A stretch of DNA of 64,000 bases from Salibacterium halotolerans (lineage in GTDB: Bacteria > Bacillota > Bacilli > Bacillales > Marinococcaceae), in assembly GCF_900115625.1 (NCBI RefSeq), contig NZ_FOXD01000014.1, positions 36,466-100,465 of the forward strand, given 5' to 3'. The notes under the pieces are model-generated. The model worked only from the letters and a program-made list of their open reading frames with translations, had not been told where the DNA came from and did no database searches. The translations under genes were made by a program, and so were the position numbers. How positions within the stretch are numbered: the first letter of the stretch is position 1; every line of letters begins with the position of its first letter. Shown here piece after piece: positions 1 to 8,855 of this stretch.

Positions 1-780
1 GGCACTGAAACACTTCAGATGGGTCAGATAAACTGGGCAGAAAATATAGCCGTTACGAATATGTGGAAAGTTATTCTGGAAAACAGAGGGTATGACGTAA
101 AGTTAAACAATCTTAATATGGGAACAACGATGAAAAGTGTATCCGAGGGCAGCCTGGACATCAGTTTGGAAATATGGCTCCCTGTTCAGGATCAGAACTA
201 CGTCGAACAGTACGGCGATCAAATTAATTTTTCCGACGAAGTATGGTATGAAAATGCCAAAGTCGGACTCGTCGTGCCGGAATACATGGAAGACATCAAC
301 AGCATAAAAGATCTAAACGACAATGTCAGCAAATTTGAAGGTGAAATCGTTGGTTTTGACCCGGGGGCCGGTACAATGGAAGTCACCGGAGAAATGATCA
401 ACAAATATAATTTGGACTATGAGCTGCTGCCAAGTTCAGAACCGGCCATGCTGGAAGAAATCGATCAGGCCATTGCAAACGAAAATCCGATTGTCGCGCC
501 ATTGTGGAAACCACACGGTGTCTTCTCCAAGCACAATCTGAAATTCCTGGACGATCCTAAAAACGTTTACGGTAAAACCGAACAGATTCATCACGCAACA
601 AGACAGGGCTTTGCAGAAGATTATCCTAAACTGGATCAATGGTTTAAAAACTGGAAAATGACCGACGACCAAATCGGCACCCTGATGACTGCTGTAAATG
701 AAGCAGAACAGCCGATTAACGGCGCGGAAACATGGGTGGAGAACCATCAGGAACTCATCAGCGAATGGGTGGAAAAATAA
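1..780 (+). CDS. Glycine betaine ABC transporter substrate-binding protein, 5' partial
   Basis: The reading frame is open from the first base and ends at TAA 778-780, so the N terminus (signal peptide or lipobox) lies outside the window. The 259 visible residues match the OpuAC/ProX-type periplasmic binding fold: an early NWAENIAVTNMW stretch, IWLPVQ, and PIVAPLWKPHGVF near residue 165. Members of this family bind quaternary amines such as glycine betaine in a cage of tryptophans and deliver them to an ABC permease for osmoprotection. Permease and ATPase genes are not visible and would lie upstream. A strong hairpin follows the stop. The substrate is inferred from the family; choline or proline betaine are alternatives. 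Confidence 0.85.
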   Translation, partial: GTETLQMGQINWAENIAVTNMWKVILENRGYDVKLNNLNMGTTMKSVSEGSLDISLEIWLPVQDQNYVEQYGDQINFSDEVWYENAKVGLVVPEYMEDINSIKDLNDNVSKFEGEIVGFDPGAGTMEVTGEMINKYNLDYELLPSSEPAMLEEIDQAIANENPIVAPLWKPHGVFSKHNLKFLDDPKNVYGKTEQIHHATRQGFAEDYPKLDQWFKNWKMTDDQIGTLMTAVNEAEQPINGAETWVENHQELISEWVEK

Positions 781-823
781 AAAAATGTCCCGGCGGAATT
801 TCAGGTCCGCCGGGACATTTTTT
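781..823. terminator. Bidirectional terminator between two convergent genes
   Basis: A perfect 14-bp inverted repeat (784-797 with 806-819, loop of 8) is flanked by an A run on the left and a T run on the right. It can end the betaine-binding gene on the plus strand and the HesB-like gene on the minus strand. Confidence 0.9.
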
Positions 824-828
824 ATAGG

Positions 829-1119
829 TTAACAGCAGTCTCCTCCGGGAGCACCGTTCATGACAAGACCGAGTTGACCGTCTTCATCCGATTCAATATC
901 AAGGGTCACCCCTTCAACATGCAAAAGGATCTGCTGTTCGATTGCTACGTGGATACCGTTAATTACTCTTTTTTCGTCGTCTTCTGCCGGCTCATCCAGA
1001 GCCAGACCAATATTGGGTCCGCTTCAGCCCATTCCGGAGAATACAACACGGATTGCGTTCATGCCGTGTTCTTCCATAACACCTTCGAGAAATTGTTTCG
1101 CTTGATCTGAAATCTGCAT
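829..1119 (-). CDS. HesB-like selenoprotein (A-type Fe-S family), Sec32 encoded by TGA
   Basis: A 96-residue protein is obtained only if the in-frame TGA at 1026-1024 is read as selenocysteine. It starts at ATG 1119 behind AAAGAGGTGA and ends at TAA 831-829. The motif around the TGA is SGMG-U-SGPNIGLALDEP, matching the GxGCGGPxxGLALDEP signature of HesB/IscA-type proteins with Sec replacing the first conserved Cys. The C terminus is PGGDCC, supplying the other two thiols of the family. A bacterial SECIS-like hairpin lies directly after the codon (987-1005). HesB-like selenoproteins are an established family in Sec-using bacteria; the role in Fe-S or redox chemistry is inferred. A conventional reading would break this gene into two pieces. 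Confidence 0.88.
987..1005 (-). promoter_or_regulatory. bSECIS hairpin of the HesB-like selenoprotein
   Basis: On the mRNA a 7-bp stem (CTGGCTC with GAGCCGG, one G-U) closes a 5-nt loop TGGAT. The loop begins 25 nt after the UGA and has G as its second base. This fits the bacterial SECIS rule: a loop 16-37 nt from UGA with G in its first two positions. Confidence 0.8.
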
Positions 1120-1129
1120 GTGTACTCAC

Positions 1130-1175
1130 CTCTTTCCTGCCTCCATTTTAGAGGAAACGTACACGTTTGAAAAGT
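1130..1175 (-). promoter_or_regulatory. Promoter and palindromic operator candidate of the HesB-like gene
   Basis: On the minus strand TTTTCA and TAAAAT are 17 nt apart. The spacer contains the perfect palindrome AAACGTGTACGTTT, a typical position for a repressor site. This is by eye only, and the regulator is unknown. Confidence 0.45.
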
Positions 1176-1182
1176 ACGATGT

Positions 1183-2037
1183 TCAGGCCCGCTGCCGGAA
1201 GCGAAGAAAATTAGCCCCTGCTATTCCTTTTACCGTATCTTCATCAAAACGCTGCAGCAGCCACTCCACAAGGTCCGGAAATCCTGCAGGAGAAATCATG
1301 CCGTTCATTGTTTTTGAAATGCCGTCGAAATCAGATCCAAAGCCGGTAATGGAGGCTGCTCCTAAACTGCATAGATGTTCCACCTGCCTGCCGAAATCCG
1401 AAAAATCAGCTTCTTCCGTCCCGTTTATAAAATACGGATAAAACGTCAGCCCGATAAATCCCTCCTGCTTGATGAGAGCGCTGATCTGCTTATCCGTCAG
1501 ATTGCGGGGATGATCGTGCAGCGCCCGGACATTTGTGTGACTGACGGCTGTTCTGCCGGCAAATTCAAGGGCCTGCCAGAAACTCTGCTCATTGAGATGA
1601 GCGGCATCGAGAATAATCTTGTGATCATTCATCCATTCAATAATATCTTTTCCTTCATCCGTCAGACCGAATTGATTCGGCTGCTCACTGCCTGCAGCAA
1701 GCTGATTTTTTTCATTCCACGTCAATCCGGCCATCTCCAGACCAGCGTCTTTCAACCGCGTCCACTCTTTCAGATCGTCCCCGATCAGTGATGCCCCTTC
1801 AAGCGAAAGCATGAAATCCGAATCCTGTTTTGTTGAATCCTGTGTCAACGTTTGAAGCACACGGAGTTCTTCATTCAAAAGAGCATACTGTCTCTTGTTT
1901 GATAAAGATGGAGGAACAAAAAGAGCAGTATTCTGAAGCTGGACTCCTCCTTCGCGCAGTGTATCCCTGTTCACTACGGGAACAGAGCCCTCCGCTGATT
2001 TCCAAAGCATATCACAATGCGCATCTGCGATAAACAT
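1183..2037 (-). CDS. Membrane dipeptidase, peptidase family M19
   Basis: This protein of about 284 residues matches zinc-dependent M19 (renal-type) dipeptidases. The metal-binding IADAHCDML motif is at the extreme N terminus, followed by a central DAAHLNEQSFW and SHTN region and GFGSDFDG toward the C terminus. Family members hydrolyse dipeptides, sometimes with D-residues at the C-terminal side. I prefer ATG 2037 because it places the DxHxD motif at residue 4; an in-frame TTG four codons upstream has no better ribosome site. The gene sits between the two Sec-containing HesB-type genes on the same strand, 42 bp after the upstream one, so co-transcription is likely. Confidence 0.85.
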   Translation of the reverse strand: MFIADAHCDMLWKSAEGSVPVVNRDTLREGGVQLQNTALFVPPSLSNKRQYALLNEELRVLQTLTQDSTKQDSDFMLSLEGASLIGDDLKEWTRLKDAGLEMAGLTWNEKNQLAAGSEQPNQFGLTDEGKDIIEWMNDHKIILDAAHLNEQSFWQALEFAGRTAVSHTNVRALHDHPRNLTDKQISALIKQEGFIGLTFYPYFINGTEEADFSDFGRQVEHLCSLGAASITGFGSDFDGISKTMNGMISPAGFPDLVEWLLQRFDEDTVKGIAGANFLRFRQRA

Positions 2038-2079
2038 TATAAACCGCAACCTTTTTTATTCAAGGTATGCAGCTGGTCG

Positions 2080-2388
2080 TTACATCTTTCCTTTCACTTT
2101 TAACCGTGATGCCACCGTTTCGTTTTTGTTTTTCACCATCCAGCCGAGTGTTGGATGATAATCGACATACGGCGCCGGGTTAAGGTGAAACAAAGAGTCC
2201 TCCCCGGTATAAGCATAAACGGGAGCAGCCTGCTCCATTTGTGCTGGTTCTTCCAGAACCAGGCGTACATCCACATCTGCAGCTCATGACCCGGACCAGT
2301 CCGCCTCGATTTTCAAAGCGGCGGGTACGTCAAACGCCGCTGCGGCAAGTTCTGCCCGGTCCGTCATTTTAATAAATACCATCTCCAT
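2080..2388 (-). CDS. Candidate selenoprotein, YqkB-like HesB-type, Sec35 encoded by TGA
   Basis: A 102-residue reading frame runs from ATG 2388 (behind AAAGGGAGG, 8 nt) to the stop at 2080, with a single in-frame TGA at 2286-2284. Both halves are continuous in one frame: EADWSGS-U-AADVDVRLVLEE. The pattern resembles the small Fe-S_biosyn proteins of bacilli (YqkB type), where an EGCGC motif follows a beta strand; here Sec would sit at the second Cys. The C-terminal VDYHPTLGWMVKNKNETV also resembles the tail of that family as I recall it. An excellent SECIS-like hairpin follows. Without Sec decoding the product would be a 34-residue stub. Family assignment is moderate; the Sec call rests on the hairpin and on the decoding genes in this window. 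Confidence 0.75.
2244..2262 (-). promoter_or_regulatory. bSECIS hairpin of the YqkB-like selenoprotein
   Basis: A perfect 8-bp stem (CTGGTTCT with AGAACCAG) closes a GGA loop that begins 29 nt after the UGA. Distance, loop size and loop G residues all fit bacterial SECIS rules. Confidence 0.8.
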
Positions 2389-2420
2389 CTGCTCTGCCTC
2401 CCTTTCTGGATTTTCGGAAT

Positions 2421-2453
2421 AAAAAAGGAGCTGCACCTTTTGATACAGCCCCT
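2421..2453 (-). terminator. Terminator after the receiver-domain gene
   Basis: On the minus strand a 10-bp stem with two G-U pairs (AAGGGGCTGT with GCAGCTCCTT) is followed by a run of T. It lies between the stop at 2469 and the selenoprotein start at 2388. Confidence 0.7.
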
Positions 2454-2468
2454 TGTGCACTTGTGCAT

Positions 2469-2816
2469 TTAAGAGAATGTCAACGGCAGCGGTCTTAATG
2501 TTACTTTTACTCTTTCAGGAATTGTTCCTTTTCTTTTTCCTTCGAGTAAGTGCTGGTACATTTTTTTTCCTGCCGCAGCATTTGCCGAATGTATGGTAAT
2601 TCGATCTGGATACTGTTCGTTTTCCAAGAGGTATAGAACAACTTCAAACCCATTGCTTTTATTACTGCCAAGATCATGATCGAGCGACAGATGAGACACG
2701 TGTTCATCGTCCTCCAGCAGCAGAATACATTCTTCCGCTGTTTTAACAAGGATATGATCCTCAGGTCCAGGCCTCACATCGTCAAGGAAAATGTTTCGTC
2801 GTTCCATTTCATCCAT
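2469..2816 (-). CDS. Cyclic-phosphate processing receiver domain protein
   Basis: This 115-residue stand-alone domain has the features of the cyclic-phosphate-processing receiver-like family: an N-terminal IFLDDVRPGP, a central LSLDHDLGS and a later ITIHSANAAAGKKM segment. The Asp and His residues in these motifs are the likely active site. The family is predicted to act on cyclic phosphate ends of RNA or nucleotides. No partner gene is evident; a terminator follows on the same strand. The function is family prediction, not shown here. Confidence 0.75.
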   Translation of the reverse strand: MDEMERRNIFLDDVRPGPEDHILVKTAEECILLLEDDEHVSHLSLDHDLGSNKSNGFEVVLYLLENEQYPDRITIHSANAAAGKKMYQHLLEGKRKGTIPERVKVTLRPLPLTFS

Positions 2817-2905
2817 CCTTTACTACCTTGATAACCCTGGGAACCGACCGATAATGATACCTTCCAATCCTATTTTATCAAAATTTCAGCAAAAATCCAA
2901 CTATT

Positions 2906-5900
2906 CTATAACAATTCCCGGAGACCCTCGATGGCTGTTTCCAGGCGTTTTTGATTTTTTGCATCCTGTTCCTCATAGAAAGACTCATACAGATCAGCTG
3001 CGGTTCTTTCATACCATTTTAACGCATCATTCCACTCTGTTGTCATCCAGTCTGCATACTGTTTCTTCAGTTCCTCCTGGTATTTTTTCAGATATGCGTC
3101 TCCATGGGGGCGGAGAACCTGCTCCAATTCATCTTTCAGTTGTTTATATTCCCCCTGCGTAAAAAACTCCCGATACGACCGGTATTTCTTGATAAATGAA
3201 AGGTCCTTCATGGCAGCAGGCAAAGAAGAATAAACAGTCACTTCAGGTATCCGCTGTTTCGTTTCTTTTTCTACAAAAGCTCCGCCCAGCTCCTCCGGAA
3301 AGACGCGGGAAGCGTATTCCTGAAGACTTTCCCATTTCCGCCTCAGAAAGTATTCCATCCGGATCATCGTCGCGCGCACTTCTTCTGCGAACAGATGAAA
3401 CAACAACGTAATGAGCTCATTAACATACCGGTGAAGCTGCGTTTGAAAGTATTCCTTCTGAAAGCGGCCGGCATTCAACAATTCTTTATATTCATCAAAA
3501 TACCTGTAAAATACACGCTGCTTCACATAAAACATTAGTTCATCGAGTTCCTGCTCGACTTCCTTCCGATCGACCGATACATCATACTGCTGCATCCGCG
3601 TTTGAAAGTCCGCCACTTTCTTTTTGACTTCAGCTTTTTCGTTCTTTTTTTCCTCCTCTTTCTGTTGGAGAAAAACCTGATGGTTCCCGAGTGCCCGAAT
3701 GGCGGATTCGATTTCCCCCAGCAGTTCCTGCTGCAGCGTTTCCTGCAGATTTAGATCCAGGAATGCATGGAAGGTATCAAGAAAGTACGACAGACCGGAT
3801 GCGTACCGTTCCCCCTTTCCCGCTTTTCTCGCTGAAACCGGGGACACGCGCGGGGAATTTATTCCGGACCGCTCGAGTTGATTGGACACGTAGTCCAGTA
3901 CTTGCTGCAGCTCCTTAACAGAGGAAGCCAGATCAGACGCGTTGACGAGGAAAAACATTTTATCATACGAAAAATAGTCTTTTGTCCGGCCGATCTGTTT
4001 TAAAAACTCCTGATCTGCTTTGGAAAACGCGTGATTGTAATAGGTGACATAGATAAGAGCATTGGCTTCTTTTAGTTCACGAAACGCCGTCTGGGAATGC
4101 CTTCTGTAAACCGATCCAATGCCGGGAGTATCCGTCAGTACACATCCGGCGCGGGTAAAATCACAGTCGTAATAAATCGTAACCGAATCAATAAGAAGTA
4201 GTTCTTTTTCCTGTTCGCACATATCCCTGTACGTTTCTTCATTGGTTGTCACAAGCTGCCCCATCCTGTTATTGCTCATTGAAGCCGTCTCATGATATGT
4301 ATCAAGCAGGTCGATTTCATCGGGTTGTAACAGATCCAGTACAGTAAAGGTATCCTCGGTTTCGTCCTTTTTTTCTTTCCCGTTCTCCTCATCAGGAGTT
4401 AGCTGCGTGTTTCTCATGTCTTCTTTTTGGTCCGGCCACTCTTCAAACGTCTGCAGTTCACGTCCTGCTTTACCCAGTATGTCGTTCATGTCGCCGGTAA
4501 TACCGGATGCTGACTTATAGACCAGCTCCACGCTTCGGTGGGGATGCTGCTCATCAGGATATTGTATCCGCTGTACACAGGCTGTAGTCGGGCTCGCAGA
4601 GACGCGCAGCACCGGCTCACCCAGGATGGCATTGACAAGCGTCGATTTCCCCGCACTGAAACTACCGAAAAGAGAAACACGACAATTTTTTCCCCGTAAC
4701 CGCTCTGCTTTTTTCTGCAGTGAACGCATCCGCTGCTCCATCTGCGGGATCTTCTGCACCAGAGAAACGGCCTGCTCTGCTATTTGCGCAGAGATTATGT
4801 TTGATTGACGGTAGGAAAAGCCGGTACGTTCCGGAACCGGCGGATACAACGCCCCGATATCAATGGACGCTGGTTCATAGACCTGGGATAAAGGGCGGCC
4901 GGTTTCATCCTCCGCTGTGTCAAAACGGGAAGCCTCAAGCAAAACGGCACTTTCGTTCAGTCGTTTCGCATAATACGCAATTCTCTCATCCAGCCGGGAT
5001 ATCCTTTCGTCGATCCGGACGCGCTCCTCCCGTACTTCCCACCAAAGGCTGCGTTCCTGCTGAAGACGTTCGATCTCCTGATTCTGAATCCTTCCCAACA
5101 TTTGTTTCCACTCCGGCATCCATTCCCGCAGCAGAGCTTTATAATGTTTCCTGATCTGTTCAGCAAGGCTCCGGCAGAATACCGCGTTGTAGTTTACGCC
5201 GTGCCGTGATCCGTTTAACCGTGCTTCGGTAATCAGTGTTTCATCCGGCTCCCAATACAGAGAAAACAGGGTTCTTTTATGTTCCTGCCCGAATAAATGA
5301 TAATACTGCATCGTCCGGCGCATCTCCTGTTGAAGCGGAATATCGATATAACTCTGCACATTTTCCCTGAGACTGTCCAGGAGCCGCTGTTTGGTTTCTG
5401 CTGCTTCTCTATGTACATGCTTTGGCTGCAGCCATTTTCTCCAAATCGAAGCTTCCCTGAGAGAAGCAAGATAATCTTTTGCAGCATTTCTCGTATGATA
5501 AGGAGTGATTTTGGCATTTTCAAAGAGGTGGTCCACCATTTTCACCACTTGAAACTCAAACTGCTCCGCCCAGAACGGCAGATTTTGAAGCTGGTTATCC
5601 AATTCCTCTATCAAACGGTCTATTTCATTCACACTCTGTTTCAACCGATTGTTGTTTTGATTACGGGTTTCCTGTGCTTTTTGACAGCGGACAGCCTCCT
5701 CCATTATCCGATATATCTGAAGCGCAGCGTGCCGGCTTCTTACGTGACCGGCCTGTTCTTGATCAAGGTGAAAAAGACGCCGGAGAGCTTCCCATCCTTT
5801 GGGCGAAACATCGGGAAACAATGCAGATATATAATAAGTGCCTGATACGAAAAGACCGCGCCTGTTCCACGAGTCCATTATATGACGGTGGAACGTGTCA

Positions 5901-6580
5901 AAAGACTGTTCCTGCTCTTCGTGTTTATCCACTTGATTTACGATCAATGCCGGTGAGACACCAAGTTCATTGATTTCTTGCAGCAATTCCTCATTGCCGG
6001 CCGATTCCACGTGTTGATAGTCGGTAACACAGCATACGATATCGGCCTCAGTAAACGATGAAACAGCTTTTCTCCGGTGTTGGGGGTCGGTAGAATCAAT
6101 GCCGGGTGTATCTATGATTTTGACGTGTTCAGGAAGCTCGACCGACGGCGACTGGATGGAAAGTTCCACCACATGATCGGAAAGAAACCAGGAATCCAGA
6201 GCCTCCTCCTGCGGTATTTCTTTCCATTTCCCGGTTTCTGTATCACGGTAATGATAGAGTGGTTCCTTGTTGTATTGCAGGTGAACAAGATTGGCACTTG
6301 TCGGCACTGGATGGGATGGCAGAATATCGCTGCCGATGATCCGGTTGAGAAGGGTGGACTTGCCGGCGGAAAAATGACCGAAGCACGCAATAGTCAAAAA
6401 GGAAGCAGAGAGTGTATCCGCTGTCGATGCTGTCTGCTGCTTCAACGCCGGTGTGAGCGAAATAATCGTATCATTTTGCAGTTCATGAAGAATGCGGCGC
6501 AGCTCGTCTTTCGAAAATTGAAGCTGTTCCACATACGCTGCGCGTTCCTTTATGTTTATCTTTGTGCCTTTTTGCGTCAT
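2906..6580 (-). CDS. dynA: Dynamin-family protein with two GTPase modules (DynA-like)
   Basis: A 1224-residue protein with two dynamin-like units in one chain, as in Bacillus DynA (YpbR). The first P-loop GHFSAGKS is near residues 68-75 with DTPG at 157-160; the second module starts with GSFSAGKST about residue 640, followed by DTPGIGS. Long charged helical stretches follow each GTPase. DynA tethers and fuses membranes and helps membrane repair and phage resistance. I chose ATG 6580, which has a strong GGGGGAGG site; an in-frame ATG at 6607 has none. An acidic insert (about residues 690-740) sits between the second P-loop and its DTPG motif. Confidence 0.93.
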   Translation of the reverse strand: MTQKGTKINIKERAAYVEQLQFSKDELRRILHELQNDTIISLTPALKQQTASTADTLSASFLTIACFGHFSAGKSTLLNRIIGSDILPSHPVPTSANLVHLQYNKEPLYHYRDTETGKWKEIPQEEALDSWFLSDHVVELSIQSPSVELPEHVKIIDTPGIDSTDPQHRRKAVSSFTEADIVCCVTDYQHVESAGNEELLQEINELGVSPALIVNQVDKHEEQEQSFDTFHRHIMDSWNRRGLFVSGTYYISALFPDVSPKGWEALRRLFHLDQEQAGHVRSRHAALQIYRIMEEAVRCQKAQETRNQNNNRLKQSVNEIDRLIEELDNQLQNLPFWAEQFEFQVVKMVDHLFENAKITPYHTRNAAKDYLASLREASIWRKWLQPKHVHREAAETKQRLLDSLRENVQSYIDIPLQQEMRRTMQYYHLFGQEHKRTLFSLYWEPDETLITEARLNGSRHGVNYNAVFCRSLAEQIRKHYKALLREWMPEWKQMLGRIQNQEIERLQQERSLWWEVREERVRIDERISRLDERIAYYAKRLNESAVLLEASRFDTAEDETGRPLSQVYEPASIDIGALYPPVPERTGFSYRQSNIISAQIAEQAVSLVQKIPQMEQRMRSLQKKAERLRGKNCRVSLFGSFSAGKSTLVNAILGEPVLRVSASPTTACVQRIQYPDEQHPHRSVELVYKSASGITGDMNDILGKAGRELQTFEEWPDQKEDMRNTQLTPDEENGKEKKDETEDTFTVLDLLQPDEIDLLDTYHETASMSNNRMGQLVTTNEETYRDMCEQEKELLLIDSVTIYYDCDFTRAGCVLTDTPGIGSVYRRHSQTAFRELKEANALIYVTYYNHAFSKADQEFLKQIGRTKDYFSYDKMFFLVNASDLASSVKELQQVLDYVSNQLERSGINSPRVSPVSARKAGKGERYASGLSYFLDTFHAFLDLNLQETLQQELLGEIESAIRALGNHQVFLQQKEEEKKNEKAEVKKKVADFQTRMQQYDVSVDRKEVEQELDELMFYVKQRVFYRYFDEYKELLNAGRFQKEYFQTQLHRYVNELITLLFHLFAEEVRATMIRMEYFLRRKWESLQEYASRVFPEELGGAFVEKETKQRIPEVTVYSSLPAAMKDLSFIKKYRSYREFFTQGEYKQLKDELEQVLRPHGDAYLKKYQEELKKQYADWMTTEWNDALKWYERTAADLYESFYEEQDAKNQKRLETAIEGLRELL

Positions 6581-6616
6581 GGATGCCTCCCCCTTTTCTT
6601 CCGGCATGTCCCAATA

Positions 6617-6647
6617 GAAAAACCGGCTTTTCTTATATGCCGGTTTT
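6617..6647 (-). terminator. Terminator of the EAL-domain gene
   Basis: A 9-bp perfect stem (AAAACCGGC with GCCGGTTTT) overlaps the stop codon at 6646 and is followed on the minus strand by TTTTTCT. Confidence 0.85.
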
Positions 6648-7863
6648 ACAGTAAAAAATCCTTCTCAAACAGATAGGAATACGGAATATCCACAAACACA
6701 TACAGGTTTTCATTAATAGGGTATGAATACGTGCGTATGCGCTCTTCTTTATGAATGTCTGTGTACAGATCTGACAGAATCCCTTTTTTCTCGATATTCA
6801 TTCGTACGATATTCTCAAGAAAATAGGGACGCCAGCTCCAGTTCCGGTTCTTTTCTTCAAACTGATACTGCCACATGCCGTCTTCATCGAGAAATGCGTT
6901 CCCTGACTGCTGGAACCCTTCATAATTACACAAATACACGCGGAACGAAAGATCCTTCAGCTCATCCGCAATATGAAGGGTTAAGTCATCAATATCATCG
7001 GGATTCTGTTTATCTTTCACCACACGCTCAAGGCGTTTGGCCAATGTGTCCGTCAATTCAATCTGTGCTTCGATTTTCTTTTTTTCAAAGAATAGAAAGT
7101 CATTGAAATGCTTCCGCAGTGTTTCGGCAAACGTCATTTTATCAAGAAAAGAGAGATCCGGACGTCCGAGATAGGAACCTTGAAAATAGCGGGCGCCGTG
7201 TTTCCATGCAAAATGAAGTTGGTTGAATTCTTTGATATTTTCAAAAAGAAGGGAAGCACCGATTTTTCCGGACAATACAGATAGAGAGTGCAGCGCTTCC
7301 CGGTACATCTCCGGAAAGGACTGATCAGCAAGAAACTCCAGATCCACTTTGACGATATCCGGATTCAGGTAGGCAATCTCATCAAGCGGCGTACTGGTTT
7401 TACCGAGGTCATCAAGGGCAATACGAATCCCCATGCTTTGCACGTATTGTATAAAATGCTTCAATCTGGAGACGTCTCCTTCGAAATCGTGCTCTTTGCA
7501 CTCGAGAACAAGCCTTGAGAAAGATAAACCGTAATCTTTATAGGAGGACAGTTTTTCAAAAAAATGTTCACCCCCATCGGTCAAAATCAAATCCACATCA
7601 ACATTTAGAAAAATATGTTCGGTGCGGTTCCCGTCCAGAAAAGAAGTGAGGGCCTGATGATGAATCTGCTCTTCTATCTCTCTTCTATATTCCTCCGGGA
7701 TGGTTTTATCCTGAAAAAAAGGACGGAGACTGATCGAACGTTCCTCGTCCTGATAACGCCCAAGGACTTCATACCCCGTAATTTCCTGCCTGTCAGTGCT
7801 TATAATAGGCTGAAGGTATGCTGTGACATTCTGTTTATTCATCACAATATCAAGTGCATCCAT
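6646..7863 (-). CDS. EAL-domain protein, YkuI-like
   Basis: This 405-residue protein has an N-terminal EAL fold (TAYLQPIIS at about residue 14, then YEVLGRY in place of EAL-xR) and a C-terminal sensor region of about 150 residues like the PAS-like tail of Bacillus YkuI. Catalytic EAL proteins hydrolyse c-di-GMP. The core motif here is EVL, LNVDVDL and ALDDLGK are present, and YkuI binds c-di-GMP without proven turnover, so either a weak enzyme or a receptor is possible. ATG 7863 is preferred for its AAAGGTGAT site. A terminator overlaps the stop. Confidence 0.85.
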   Translation of the reverse strand: MDALDIVMNKQNVTAYLQPIISTDRQEITGYEVLGRYQDEERSISLRPFFQDKTIPEEYRREIEEQIHHQALTSFLDGNRTEHIFLNVDVDLILTDGGEHFFEKLSSYKDYGLSFSRLVLECKEHDFEGDVSRLKHFIQYVQSMGIRIALDDLGKTSTPLDEIAYLNPDIVKVDLEFLADQSFPEMYREALHSLSVLSGKIGASLLFENIKEFNQLHFAWKHGARYFQGSYLGRPDLSFLDKMTFAETLRKHFNDFLFFEKKKIEAQIELTDTLAKRLERVVKDKQNPDDIDDLTLHIADELKDLSFRVYLCNYEGFQQSGNAFLDEDGMWQYQFEEKNRNWSWRPYFLENIVRMNIEKKGILSDLYTDIHKEERIRTYSYPINENLYVFVDIPYSYLFEKDFLL

Positions 7864-7904
7864 CTTGATCACCTTTACTTTTTGTACAATCTGTCAAACA
7901 GAAA

Positions 7905-7934
7905 GGTCTGTATAATCCCGTTGTTATACAGACC
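7905..7934 (-). terminator. Terminator downstream of metA
   Basis: An 11-bp perfect inverted repeat (GGTCTGTATAA with TTATACAGACC, loop of 8) lies between the metA stop and the EAL gene. Its T tract is short on either strand. Confidence 0.65.
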
Positions 7935-7946
7935 AAAAAGAAAAAA

Positions 7947-8855
7947 CTACGCAAAATCATACGGAGTCTGCTGGTAGACAAAGTAGTTCAACCAGTTTAA
8001 AAACAATAAATTGGAATGTGCACGCCAGCGCAGCGGTGGATGCTTCAGATGATTGTCTTCCGGGAAGTAGTTGTCCGGCAGCTTCGTGGAAATGCCGCGC
8101 CGTGCATCTCTTTCAAACTCATCCCGGAGCGTTTCTGCATCATATTCGCTGTGACCCGTAATAAAAATCTGTCTGCCATCCCTGGACGCAGCCAGATACA
8201 CGCCGGCTTCCCCGGATTCAGACAGGATATCAAGCTCCGGCACCTGCTCCACATCTTCTCTTCTCGTTTCGGTGTAACGGGAATGAGGAGCGTTAAATAC
8301 ATCATCGAACCCTCTCATCAGACTGTGGTACGGTTTGTTTATATGATGTTGGAAAATGCCGAACAGTTTTTTATCCATCGGATGTTTGGGAATTCCGTAA
8401 TGATAATACAGTGCTGCCTGAGCTCCCCAGCAGATATGCAGGGTGGATGTTACGTTGGTTTTGCTCCACTCCAGAATTTTTTTCATTTCATCCCAGTAAT
8501 CGACCTGCTCAAATGGGAGTTTCTCCACCGGTGCTCCGGTTATGATCATGCCGTCAAACGTACTGCTGCTTATTTCATCAATGGTCTTGTAAAAAGCAGC
8601 CAGATGTTCCTGAGGCGTATTCTTGGAGCGGTGAGTGTCCGGATGAAGAAGAGAAATATCGAGCTGCAGCGGTGTGTTTCCCAGCATCCGTAAAATCTGG
8701 GTTTCTGTCGTTTCTTTTAGTGGCATTAAATTTAGAATAAGAATTTTAAGAGGGCGGATGTCCTGGGTGTAGGCACGACTCTCATTCATCACGAAAATAT
8801 TTTCCTGTGTTAATATATCTTTTGCGGGTAGATGGTCAGGTACTTTAATTGGCAT
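7947..8855 (-). CDS. metA: Homoserine O-acetyltransferase MetA
   Basis: This 302-residue MetA-family enzyme activates homoserine for methionine synthesis. The nucleophile is Cys142 in [12 protein letters not shown]; the downstream His is in [10 protein letters not shown]. Residue 111 is Glu (GAPVEKL); in this family Glu at that position is reported to favour acetyl-CoA and Gly succinyl-CoA, so acetyl transfer is predicted. The gene stands alone on the minus strand with AAGGAG upstream. I looked for an S-box leader between it and the upstream gene and did not find one, so the control mode is unknown. Confidence 0.93.
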   Translation of the reverse strand: MPIKVPDHLPAKDILTQENIFVMNESRAYTQDIRPLKILILNLMPLKETTETQILRMLGNTPLQLDISLLHPDTHRSKNTPQEHLAAFYKTIDEISSSTFDGMIITGAPVEKLPFEQVDYWDEMKKILEWSKTNVTSTLHICWGAQAALYYHYGIPKHPMDKKLFGIFQHHINKPYHSLMRGFDDVFNAPHSRYTETRREDVEQVPELDILSESGEAGVYLAASRDGRQIFITGHSEYDAETLRDEFERDARRGISTKLPDNYFPEDNHLKHPPLRWRAHSNLLFLNWLNYFVYQQTPYDFA

